Source: JAAYZK01 sp964535025
GTDB lineage: Bacteria; Planctomycetota; Phycisphaerae; SM23-33; FEN-1343
Assembly: GCA_964535025.1 (NCBI GenBank)
Contig: CAZHRW010000136.1
Location: forward strand, 1-7,597
DNA length: 7,597 nt
Reading direction: 5' to 3'
Shown here: positions 1-5,839 of the stretch, in pieces
How the letters are laid out: each line of letters begins with the position of its first letter
How positions within the stretch are numbered: position 1 is the first letter of the stretch
Notes under the pieces: generated by a model
The model's database searches: none
What the model was told of the DNA's origin: nothing
The model's input: only the letters and a program-made list of their open reading frames with translations
Program-made: the position numbers and the translations under genes

Positions 1-242
1 GTCAGGGCCGAATGGCCGAACCCCCCGGACGCCGAGAGGTCCAGCGTGACGATCCGATGGTCGGCGGCGCCCAGATGCCGGGCCACCCGCTCGGCCGCCG
101 CCAGCTCGAACCGGTGCCGCTGGCCGTAATCGAAGCTCAACGCATGACAGCGGTAACCGCCTGCGGTCGCGATGGCCAACGTCGTGGCCGAGTCGAGGCC
201 ACCGGACACCAGGACCACAGCGTCGGGGGGAAGGTCGCTCAC
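1..242 (-). CDS. queC: 7-cyano-7-deazaguanine (preQ0) synthase QueC, 5' part, cut by the window edge
   Basis: QueC is an ATP-dependent cytosolic enzyme that turns 7-carboxy-7-deazaguanine into preQ0 in the queuosine pathway. Only the first 80 codons are visible. They carry the N-type ATP pyrophosphatase PP-loop SGGLDS (residues 13-18) after a hydrophobic beta strand, and the family motif SFDYGQRH (36-43). The zinc-binding Cys near the C-terminus would lie outside the window. The start chosen is GTG at 242-240, which puts the PP-loop at the usual distance from the N-terminus. An ATG slightly upstream (253-251) is in another frame and stops after four codons. There is no Shine-Dalgarno sequence. 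A -10 element lies 6 nt before the GTG, so the mRNA may be leaderless. The gene diverges from queF, the next enzyme of the same pathway. The family call is secure; the start is likely but unproven. Confidence 0.93.
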   Translation of the reverse strand, partial: MSDLPPDAVVLVSGGLDSATTLAIATAGGYRCHALSFDYGQRHRFELAAAERVARHLGAADHRIVTLDLSASGGFGHSAL

Positions 243-248
243 GCCGGT

Positions 249-277
249 ATCATAGCGGCCACGGCCGGCGGCGACAA
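249..277 (-). promoter_or_regulatory. Predicted sigma70-type promoter of queC (leaderless)
   Basis: Read on the minus strand, TTGTCG (277-272, 4/6 to the -35 consensus) and TATGAT (254-249, 5/6 to the -10 consensus) are separated by exactly 17 nt. Transcription would begin around 243-241, which coincides with the queC GTG start. That agrees with the absence of a ribosome binding site. The promoter overlaps the inverted repeat at 259-290. Confidence 0.45.
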
Positions 278-290
278 ACCGCCGCCGTGG
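259..290. repeat. 12-bp GC-rich inverted repeat between queC and queF
   Basis: CCACGGC (259-265) and GGCGG (267-271) pair with the 12 nt at 279-290, leaving one bulged C (266) and a 7-nt loop (272-278). It lies in the 117-nt region between the divergent genes and covers the -35 element and most of the spacer of the queC promoter. No T tract follows it on the plus strand. On the minus strand the T run precedes the hairpin rather than following it. It is therefore not a typical intrinsic terminator. It could be an operator, or an RNA hairpin in a queF leader if queF transcription starts upstream. The function is unknown. The rest of 243-359 holds only weak promoter-like sequence for queF (TGGAAA 288-293, 17 nt, TACCCT 311-316). 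Confidence 0.5.
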
Positions 291-359
291 AAAACGACCC
301 GCCCCGGTGGTACCCTGAGCGGTCGCGGCATACGGACCTGTTCCTCCAGGAGATCGGCG

Positions 360-731
360 ATGGCCAGGCACGAACGACGGGCGCTGCTCGAAACCTTCCC
401 CAACCCGCATCCCAAACGGGCGTACCGGATCGAGCACGTCCAGCCGGAATACACCAGCGTCTGCCCGGTGACGGGCCAGCCCGACTACGGCGAAATCACC
501 GTCATTTACGTCCCCGGCAGCCGCTGCGTCGAACTGAAGAGCCTGAAGATCTACTTCCAGAGCTTTCGCAACGAGGGGGTGTTCTACGAGGATGTGGTCA
601 ATCAGATCCTCGACGATCTCGTGGCCGTAGTAAAGCCGCGTGAGATGGTGGTGACCGGACGGTTCAGCCCCCGGGGCGGCATGCACAGTACGGTGACGGC
701 CGACTACCACGCCCCGCGGCGCCGCAACTAG
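360..731 (+). CDS. queF: NADPH-dependent 7-cyano-7-deazaguanine reductase QueF
   Basis: This cytosolic enzyme reduces the nitrile of preQ0 to preQ1 with two NADPH, the step after QueC in queuosine synthesis. The protein is 123 aa, of the short unimodular T-fold type (the longer form is about 280 aa). Visible landmarks are SVCPVTGQPDYG (33-44) with the thioimide-forming Cys35 and acid Asp42, the QueF signature ELKSLKIYF (59-67), and FYED (75-78) with the substrate-binding Glu77. The position before that Glu is Tyr where the Bacillus enzyme, as I recall it, has His; I regard this as family variation. The ATG at 360 has AGGAG (348-352) with a 7-nt spacer, and translation from it begins just before the conserved part. 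Open frame further upstream is antisense to queC. apbE starts 13 nt after the stop, so the two genes may be cotranscribed although their functions are unrelated. Confidence 0.95.
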   Translation: MARHERRALLETFPNPHPKRAYRIEHVQPEYTSVCPVTGQPDYGEITVIYVPGSRCVELKSLKIYFQSFRNEGVFYEDVVNQILDDLVAVVKPREMVVTGRFSPRGGMHSTVTADYHAPRRRN

Positions 732-744
732 TTGGAGCCAGCGA

Positions 745-1851
745 ATGACCGGCAAAGCGATGGACCGATTGCGCCTGGCGCTCGGGTTGGTGGTCGTGGT
801 GACCGGCGTCGTGGCGCTGGTCCAGCGCGCTCGCCGGCAGCCGCCGCCGCGGTGGCAGTTGACGTGGAACTCGCCGGCCGAGCTGGAGATGACCGGCACC
901 ACGATGGGGCCGATCCCCTTCAAGATCCTCATCGTCCCCGGCGACGCCACCGACGCCGAGGCCGAGCGGGCGGCCCGGGACGGCTACGCGGCGCTGGAGC
1001 GGATCAACCGGCACATGAGCGCGTACCGGCCCGACAGCGACGTCGGCCGTCTCAACCGCGCCGGCGCCGGCGAAGCGGTGGAACTGGATGAGGAGCTGTT
1101 CGACTTGCTGGCGGTCTCGCGGGCGTACACCCAGCGGACCGACGGGGCCTTCGACCCCACCGCACGGCGGGTCTTCCAACTCTGGACCGCCGCCGGGAGA
1201 GCCGACACGCTGCCCACGGATGAGCAGATCGCCGAGGCCCTGGCGACGGCGGGCTGGCAGCGCCTCGCGCTGGAGGAGGCCACGCGGACGGCCACCAAGG
1301 CGGTCGACGGGCTGGAGGTCGACCTGGGGGCCATCGCCAAGGGCTACGCCGTGGACCGGGTGATCGACATCCTCCGCGACGCGGGCATGGCCGCGGGCCT
1401 GGTGGAGGTCGGCGGCGAGGTCCGCGTCTTCGGGCCCGGACCCCGCCAGGGCGCCTGGCGGCTCGGCATCACCCACCCCTTCGCGACAACGCCGCTGCAG
1501 ACCCGCACCGCCGGCACGCTGGCCGTGACCGACAAGGCCGTGGCCACCAGTGGCAACTATCAGCGCTTCAGCGTGATCGACGGCCGTCATTACAGCCACA
1601 TCATCGACCCGCGGACCGGACGGCCGGTCGATACGGCCCCCTCCGTCACGGTCATCGCCGACGACTGCACGACCGCCGACGTCTGGGCAACGGCGCTGAG
1701 CGTGCTGGGGCCCGAGGGCCTGGCGACCCTCGAGACGCTGGGGGGCGTCGAGGCGATGATGGTCGTCGGCGACAAGGACGACGCCCGCGTACTCCAGACG
1801 CCGGGCTTCGCCGCGTACCTCCGCGGCCAGCTCGACCTGTCGGCCGAGTGA
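745..1851 (+). CDS. apbE: FAD:protein FMN transferase ApbE, membrane-anchored
   Basis: ApbE moves FMN from FAD to a Thr hydroxyl of target proteins in a Mg2+-dependent reaction on the outer face of the cytoplasmic membrane. Known targets are the Rnf and Nqr flavin subunits. The protein is 368 aa. One hydrophobic anchor (about 11-27) is followed by the ApbE domain: GTTMGP (51-56), MSAYRPDSDVGRLN (91-104), FDPT (136-139), DLGAIAKGYAVD (193-204), EVGGEVRVFG (221-230), TSGN (268-271), HIIDPRTGRPV (285-295) and DVWATAL (312-318), whose Asp312 and Thr316 correspond to metal ligands. There is no lipobox Cys, so it looks tethered by a transmembrane segment rather than lipidated. GGAG (734-737) lies 7 nt before the ATG; a second in-frame ATG at codon 6 is less well placed. 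The gene converges on rnfB, which ends 12 nt away. Its likely substrates here are RnfG (Thr160) and RnfD (Thr173). Confidence 0.95.
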   Translation: MTGKAMDRLRLALGLVVVVTGVVALVQRARRQPPPRWQLTWNSPAELEMTGTTMGPIPFKILIVPGDATDAEAERAARDGYAALERINRHMSAYRPDSDVGRLNRAGAGEAVELDEELFDLLAVSRAYTQRTDGAFDPTARRVFQLWTAAGRADTLPTDEQIAEALATAGWQRLALEEATRTATKAVDGLEVDLGAIAKGYAVDRVIDILRDAGMAAGLVEVGGEVRVFGPGPRQGAWRLGITHPFATTPLQTRTAGTLAVTDKAVATSGNYQRFSVIDGRHYSHIIDPRTGRPVDTAPSVTVIADDCTTADVWATALSVLGPEGLATLETLGGVEAMMVVGDKDDARVLQTPGFAAYLRGQLDLSAE

Positions 1852-1859
1852 CGGCCGGC
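1839..1859. terminator. GC-rich hairpin at the convergent apbE/rnfB junction
   Basis: GTCGGCC (1839-1845) can pair with GGCCGGC (1853-1859), 7 bp including one G-T pair, around a 7-nt loop that contains the apbE stop codon. It lies where the two transcription units meet and could mark RNA 3' ends in both directions. No T tract follows on either strand, so an intrinsic terminator is not demonstrated. In DNA this GC-rich it may be chance. Confidence 0.25.
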
Positions 1860-1863
1860 GGGG

Positions 1864-2766
1864 TCAGCCGCGCCAGTCGGCCTTGTCGGCGGTGGTCTCG
1901 AACTGGTCGGTCACGACGGCCGGCAGATGCTCGCCGGCGACGGCGGCCTTGTCTTCGTCGGTGGGCTTGCCGACGTAGAGCATGGCGCCGGCCGGGCACT
2001 TGTTCATCACCTCGGAGAAGTCCGTGTCCTTTTCGTACTTGTCGTAATTCAGCGTGGCGAGGTTGTCCTCGATGGCGAAGACGTCCATCATCCGCTTGCA
2101 CGCGCCGCAGCCGATTCAGCCGACCTTGCACACCTGGCGGACCTGGCGGGCCGGATCGTGGTTCGAGCAGGCGACGACCAGCATCCGGTCGGCCTTGAAG
2201 GGCACCATGGAAATGATGTGCCGCGGGCAGGCGCGCTCGCAGGCGCCGCAGCCGACGCACTTCTCGTAGTCGACCACCGCCAGGCCGTTGACGATGTGGA
2301 TGGCGTCGTAGTCGCACGCCCGCACGCAGTCGCCGAAGCCCAGGCAGCCGTAGGCGCAGCCCTGCACGTCGCCGATGACGTTGGCGGCCGCGCAGGTCGG
2401 CTCGCCGCGGTAGTCGGCCCGCTGCAGGCGGTTGTCGTAATCGGCGGCGCAGTGGACGACCGGGCGGTACGGCGCCGAGTCGTCGACGCTGATGCCCAGG
2501 ATCTCGGCGATGGCCTGCGCGGTGTCGGCCCCGCCGACCGGGCAGCCGTCCGGGGCCGCTTCCCCGGCGACGACGGCGCGGGCGAACTCCGCGCAGCCCG
2601 CGTAGCCGCACCCGCCGCAGTTGGCACCGGGCAGGGCGGCTTCCACCTGGTCGATCCTCGGGTCCTGCACGACGCGGAATCGCACGTTCGCCCAGCCCAG
2701 CACCAGCGAAAAGGCCAGGGCCAGCAGGATCATCGTCGCGGCTGCCAGTATGATCATCATCGTCAT
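1864..2766 (-). CDS. rnfB: Rnf complex iron-sulfur subunit RnfB, probable selenoprotein (UGA read as Sec217)
   Basis: RnfB is the cytoplasmic, membrane-anchored multi-cluster subunit thought to exchange electrons with ferredoxin. The reading frame gives 300 aa if the in-frame TGA at 2116-2118 is decoded. Order: membrane anchor (about 4-25); Fe-S domain with Cys50, 53, 58, 75; ferredoxin motif Cys137, 141, 147, 151; ferredoxin motif Cys170, 173, 176, 180; Cys200 and Cys213; then a last ferredoxin module with U217-x2-C220-x2-C223 and C257-P. Homologues have Cys at the UGA position (pattern CIGCGxC). After the UGA the same frame runs on for 83 sense codons with recognisable RnfB sequence and GC-rich codons, ending at TGA 1864-1866. 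The last module lacks the fourth Cys of its first motif (Met227) and the first three of its second (Asp247, Phe250, Val253). The ATG at 2766 has AGGA about 10 nt upstream; the gap to rnfA is 36 nt. Alternatives are a recent nonsense mutation or a sequencing error. Read without recoding, the gene would give a 216-aa truncated protein. Confidence 0.85.
2075..2095 (-). promoter_or_regulatory. Candidate bacterial SECIS hairpin downstream of the rnfB UGA
   Basis: In the mRNA, nucleotides 21-41 after the UGA fold as GCGGA (2095-2091) pairing with UUCGC (2079-2075) including one G-U pair. Next comes a bulged U (2090), then GAU (2089-2087) pairing with GUC (2082-2080), and a GGAC tetraloop (2086-2083). 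From memory, the Escherichia coli fdhF SECIS has a bulged U in the 5' arm, 3 bp and a GGUC loop, so the layout matches. The loop begins 30 nt after the UGA, inside the 16-37 nt window used in the published bacterial SECIS model, with G in the first loop positions. The element lies wholly within coding sequence, as bacterial SECIS elements do. The fold was found by eye and its energy was not computed. Confidence 0.6.
2116..2118 (-). other. In-frame UGA codon, candidate selenocysteine codon of rnfB
   Basis: The minus-strand codon between GGC (Gly216) and ATC (Ile218) is TGA. It takes the place of the first Cys of a CxxCxxC ferredoxin motif, one base from TGC or TGT. The frame is identical on both sides, with 216 codons before and 83 sense codons after. 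TGA is also the natural stop of apbE, rnfB, rnfE, rnfG, rnfD and the rseC-like gene, so this organism does not read UGA as sense everywhere. The selA, selB, selC and selD genes that would be required are not in this window. Confidence 0.8.
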
Positions 2767-2802
2767 GGCGTCGTCATCCTATCTCCAAAGCCGTAACCGC
2801 CT

Positions 2803-3453
2803 CTACGCCTGCACCATGCCGCCGAAGCCCATGAACGCCAGGGCCAGGATGCCCGCGACGATCAGCGTGATCCCCGCGCCCTTGAGCGGCTCGGGCACGT
2901 CGGCATAGTCCAACTCCTCGCGAATGCCCGCCATGATGCTGATGGCGATGGTGAAGCCCAGCCCGCCGGCGATGGCGAAGGCGAGGGTCTCCACGAAGCC
3001 CTTGCCCTTCATCATGATCTGCAGGCAGGCGAACAGGATCGCGCAGTTGGTCGTGATCAGCGGCAGGTACACCCCGAACGCCTTGTACAGCGGCGGGAAG
3101 AACTTCCGCACGTACATTTCTACGAACTGGACCGCCCCGGCGATCACCAGAATGAACACCACGTAATTCAGGAAGCTCAGGTCCACGCCCGTCAGCACGC
3201 CGACGGCGCCGCCCTCGACGTTGGCGTTGCCGGTAACGAAGTAGGTGATCGTCTTGGTCAGGATCGCCGCGATCGACATGACGAACGTCACCGCCATGCC
3301 CATGCCGAAGGCGGTGTCCAGTCGTCGCGACACGCCGATGAACGGGCAGATCCCCACGAAGTAGTGCAGCACGAAGTTGTTGATCAACGCCGTGGAAATG
3401 ATCACCAGGAGGATCTTCGATACGGTGATGTCGGCGGCAAGCTGTCCCATCAT
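2803..3453 (-). CDS. rnfA: Rnf complex membrane subunit RnfA
   Basis: RnfA is one of the two related integral membrane subunits that form the core of the complex and, with RnfE, hold an iron-sulfur centre inside the membrane. The protein is 216 aa, somewhat longer than the roughly 190 aa usual for RnfA because both termini are extended. It shows about six hydrophobic segments. Cys36 in GICPF (35-39) and Cys137 in TTNCA (134-138) correspond to the metal-ligating Cys pair of the NqrD/NqrE and RnfA/RnfE families. NNFVL (25-29) and the stretch VQFVEMYVRKFFPPLYKAFG (108-127) are also typical. The first of two tandem ATGs was chosen because GGAGG (3466-3462) lies 8 nt upstream of it. The gene starts 13 nt after the rnfE stop and ends 36 nt before rnfB. 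Confidence 0.95.
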   Translation of the reverse strand: MMGQLAADITVSKILLVIISTALINNFVLHYFVGICPFIGVSRRLDTAFGMGMAVTFVMSIAAILTKTITYFVTGNANVEGGAVGVLTGVDLSFLNYVVFILVIAGAVQFVEMYVRKFFPPLYKAFGVYLPLITTNCAILFACLQIMMKGKGFVETLAFAIAGGLGFTIAISIMAGIREELDYADVPEPLKGAGITLIVAGILALAFMGFGGMVQA

Positions 3454-3466
3454 CTCACTGTCCTCC

Positions 3467-4135
3467 TCAGGCGGCCTCGGCGGCGGTGCCGGCCGCGACG
3501 CGGCGCCGGGCCACGGCCCGTGTGATCCAATTGGCGACCCCCAGCAGGATCCCCAGCGTGAAGAACGCCCCGGGCGGCAACACCATGAGGTTCCAGGTGG
3601 GGAAGCTCTCCGGCAGAATCCGCCACCCGTCGGTGCCGATCCACCCCTGGCCGATCGTGCCGTAGCCGAGGATCTCGCGGATGATCGAGATGCTCAGCAG
3701 CGCCGCGAGAAAGCCCGTGCCCTGGCCGACCGCGTCGAAGAAGGCCACGCCGACGCCCTGCTTGCTCCCGACGACCTCGCAGCGGGCGATGATCATGCAG
3801 TTGACGATGATCAGCGGGACATACGGGCCGAGATTCGCGCTCATCTCCGGCAGGAACGCCGCGAGGGCCCGGTCGGCGATCGTCACGAACGCGGCGATCG
3901 TGACGGTGAACACCAGGATCCGCAGGTGCGGCTGCAGGAGGGTCCGCAGCATCGACGTGATGACGTTCGCGCAGACGAGCACGAACGCCGTCGCGCCGGC
4001 CATGGTGATCGCCTGGGGCACGGTGGAGGTGATCGCCAGCGTCGGGCACATCGCCAGCAACTGGCGGTACACGGGGTTCTCCGGCAGGATGCCGTTGATC
4101 AATCGTTCCGTCGCTGTGGGGGGGGGTGTAGCCAT
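3467..4135 (-). CDS. rnfE: Rnf complex membrane subunit RnfE
   Basis: RnfE is the membrane partner of RnfA. The protein is 222 aa with about six transmembrane segments. Conserved landmarks are the opening GILPENPVYRQLLAMCPTLA (15-34) with Cys30, and PLIIVNC (107-113) with Cys113; these two are expected to complete the four-Cys iron site with RnfA Cys36 and Cys137. REILG (152-156) is another family motif. Cys119 (in ARCE) is where I recall Ala in many relatives. GGAGG (4153-4149) lies 13 nt before the ATG, inside the end of rnfG, and the intergenic gap is 8 nt. Codons 4-6 are three consecutive CCC (Pro), making a 9-base homopolymer near the start. The C-terminus ends in an Arg- and Ala-rich tail. 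Confidence 0.95.
   Translation of the reverse strand: MATPPPTATERLINGILPENPVYRQLLAMCPTLAITSTVPQAITMAGATAFVLVCANVITSMLRTLLQPHLRILVFTVTIAAFVTIADRALAAFLPEMSANLGPYVPLIIVNCMIIARCEVVGSKQGVGVAFFDAVGQGTGFLAALLSISIIREILGYGTIGQGWIGTDGWRILPESFPTWNLMVLPPGAFFTLGILLGVANWITRAVARRRVAAGTAAEAA
4118..4126 (-). repeat. 9-base C tract in the 5' coding end of rnfE
   Basis: Nine consecutive C on the coding strand encode Pro4-Pro6 of RnfE. Homopolymers of this length are prone to slippage, and a one-base change would shift the frame close to the start of the protein. It may also be a sequencing weak point. The frame is intact as given. Confidence 0.5.
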
Positions 4136-4143
4136 GGTGGTGA

Positions 4144-4773
4144 TCAGTCCTCCCGGGCGGGCTGCGAGGCGGAGGTCATGCCGTCCGGCTGCGGGGCGGA
4201 CGGGACGCCGCCGGCCTGCCGGCGCAGTTCGTTCAGCAGGTCCGTCTCGTTCAACTGTGCGTAGATGATGTCGGCGACCGCCTGAGAGGAGATCGTCGCG
4301 CCGGTGAGGGCCTGGACCTCATCGTCCTCCTTCGGCTCCTGGACGGCCTGGAGATGGGCGGAGGCGTCCTTGTTCTCGAAGCGGCGGGTAAACGCCTCAC
4401 CGGTGATCTTGTTGCCCAGCCCCGGCGTCTCCTGGTTATAGATCACGCGAAAGCCCGTCAGGCGCGTGGCATCGGCATTGACGCCCACGATCAGGCGGAT
4501 CGTGTCGGCATAGCCCTGCCCGCTGGCGGGGATGCCCCAGCCGACCAGTCGGCCGCCGTCGCCGGTGACGCGATACACCGCCGTGCCGTCGTCCATCGTG
4601 ACCTGCTCGGCCTGCTCGCCGCCGGGCACCACGGCGACCGCCGCGGCCTGGCGGGCCTGGCGCTGGTTCTCGTCGATCCTGGGACTCAGCCAGGCGTTCA
4701 CGCCCGCCAGGGCCACGCCGAACAGCAGCCCCAGCAGCAACACCAGCCAGCCTTGTCGAATGTAACCGATCAT
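4144..4773 (-). CDS. rnfG: Rnf complex FMN-binding subunit RnfG
   Basis: RnfG has one N-terminal membrane anchor and a soluble domain on the outer face that carries covalently bound FMN. The protein is 209 aa: transmembrane segment at about 8-27, then the FMN-bind domain with NQETPGLGNKI (113-123) and the flavinylation motif LTGATIS (156-162). FMN is expected on Thr160, attached by ApbE. The residue four before the Gly of the motif is Gln154, where I recall Asp in many relatives (VDALSGAT in NqrC-type proteins). This may be tolerated variation. The C-terminal 25 or so residues are Pro-, Ser- and acid-rich and look disordered. GGGAG lies about 10 nt before the ATG at 4773. The gap from rnfD is 28 nt, and the stop is 8 nt before rnfE. 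Confidence 0.95.
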   Translation of the reverse strand: MIGYIRQGWLVLLLGLLFGVALAGVNAWLSPRIDENQRQARQAAAVAVVPGGEQAEQVTMDDGTAVYRVTGDGGRLVGWGIPASGQGYADTIRLIVGVNADATRLTGFRVIYNQETPGLGNKITGEAFTRRFENKDASAHLQAVQEPKEDDEVQALTGATISSQAVADIIYAQLNETDLLNELRRQAGGVPSAPQPDGMTSASQPARED

Positions 4774-4801
4774 CTTCAGGTTTCTCCCGACCCGTGGACC
4801 C

Positions 4802-5797
4802 TCACGCCGCCGCCTGGGTCTTGCCCCCGACCGGCACGGGGATCGTGTAGCGGTTGATGATGGGCACGATGCTGTTCATGATCAGCACGGAGAACATCAC
4901 GCCCTCCGGGTAGCCGGCGAACAGGCGGATCAGCATCACCAGCACGCCGAGGCCCACGCCGAAGATCCACCGCCCTTTCACCGACACCGGCGACGAGACC
5001 GGATCGGTGGCGATGAAGAACGCCCCGAAGACCAGCCCGCCGCCGAGCATGTGCGTGACCGGCCCGATCGTTGCCTCGGGGTGAACGCCCCACTGGATCA
5101 TCGCCACCACCAGCGCCCCGCCGAGCACGCCGACGGGGATCTGCCAGGCGGCCGTCCGCCGCAGGCACAGGTACAGCCCGCCCAGCAGCAGCGCCAACGC
5201 GCTGGTCTCCCCGAGGCAGCCGCCGACGTTGCCCAGCAGCAGCGGCAGCCACGGGTAGGCGGCCTTGCCGGCCAGCGCCGTCGCGCCGGTCATGCCCTCC
5301 ACGACGACCGCGTTGGGCGGCGTGCCCCAGGCGGTCATCTCGGTGGTGAAGGCGAGCATCACGAACGCACGGCCGACCATGGCGGGGTTGAACAGGTTGT
5401 TGCCCAGCCCGCCGAAGACCATCTTGCCGATCGCGATGGCCACGGCCCCGGCGATGACGGCCATCCACCAGGGGCTCGTCCAGGGCATCGACAGCGCCAG
5501 GATCAGCCCCGTCACCACCGCCGAGCCGTCCAGCAACGTCACGGGACGACGGCGGAGGGTCAGGAAGACCCACTCGGTGGCCACGCACGCACCGATGGTG
5601 ATGGCGATCACGCGGAGCGCATCGAGGCCGAACACGTAGGTGCCCACGACCACCGCCGGCAGCAGGGCGAGAACCACATCGTACATCATCCAGCGGGTCG
5701 AGCGCCCGGTGGTGCCGAAGTGGGGGCTCGGCGCCACGTGCAGGGCCGGCGCCGCCGCGGCCGCGTCGTCGGGGGGTGTTGTCGCGTCTTGGGCCAT
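4802..5797 (-). CDS. rnfD: Rnf complex membrane flavoprotein subunit RnfD
   Basis: RnfD is the NqrB-like polytopic membrane subunit with a covalent FMN, lying on the electron path across the membrane. The protein is 331 aa with roughly 9-10 hydrophobic segments. Landmarks are HFGTTGRSTRWMMYDVVLAL (26-45), FGGLGNNLFNPAMVGRAF (128-145), the flavinylation motif MTGATAL (169-175) with FMN expected on Thr173, and FGAFFIATDPVSSP (257-270). The N-terminal 20 or so residues are Ala- and Pro-rich and look disordered. The ATG at 5797 has only a weak upstream GGA (about 9 nt). The gap from rnfC is 42 nt, the longest in the operon. Confidence 0.95.
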   Translation of the reverse strand: MAQDATTPPDDAAAAAPALHVAPSPHFGTTGRSTRWMMYDVVLALLPAVVVGTYVFGLDALRVIAITIGACVATEWVFLTLRRRPVTLLDGSAVVTGLILALSMPWTSPWWMAVIAGAVAIAIGKMVFGGLGNNLFNPAMVGRAFVMLAFTTEMTAWGTPPNAVVVEGMTGATALAGKAAYPWLPLLLGNVGGCLGETSALALLLGGLYLCLRRTAAWQIPVGVLGGALVVAMIQWGVHPEATIGPVTHMLGGGLVFGAFFIATDPVSSPVSVKGRWIFGVGLGVLVMLIRLFAGYPEGVMFSVLIMNSIVPIINRYTIPVPVGGKTQAAA

Positions 5798-5839
5798 AGG
5801 TTGTTCCGTGGGCGGCGTGGGTCGCCCGTTCTCCTGCGG

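Noticed and set aside
12..359. N-terminal extension of QueF upstream of 360
   Set aside because: The stretch is antisense to queC, shows no QueF similarity, and the ATG at 360 has a strong, well-spaced ribosome binding site.
243..359. A preQ1 riboswitch in front of queF
   Set aside because: The strong hairpin there does not show the small loop and A-rich tail pattern of preQ1 riboswitches, and nothing else in the gap resembles one.
585..590. Tyr76 replacing the His of Bacillus QueF as an active-site defect
   Set aside because: The FYE variant is, as far as I recall, common in short QueF proteins, and the catalytic Cys, Asp and binding Glu are all present.
1864..2091. A separate 75-codon gene starting at the tandem ATG at 2091, with rnfB ending at the UGA
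   Set aside because: No ribosome binding site precedes 2091. The conserved CxxC before it (Cys220, Cys223) would be left untranslated, and the sequence aligns in frame as the RnfB C-terminal module.
2090..2115. A hairpin directly after the UGA (AUC, mismatch, GCUGC pairing with GCAAGC, mismatch, GAU) as the SECIS
   Set aside because: Its loop would begin only 10 nt after the UGA, closer than the bacterial SECIS model allows, and it has a mismatch and a bulge. It competes with the better-placed hairpin at 2075-2095.
2116..2118. UGA read as Trp or Gly under an alternative genetic code
   Set aside because: TGA is the natural stop codon of apbE, rnfB, rnfE, rnfG, rnfD and the rseC-like gene in this window, and homologues have Cys at the site.
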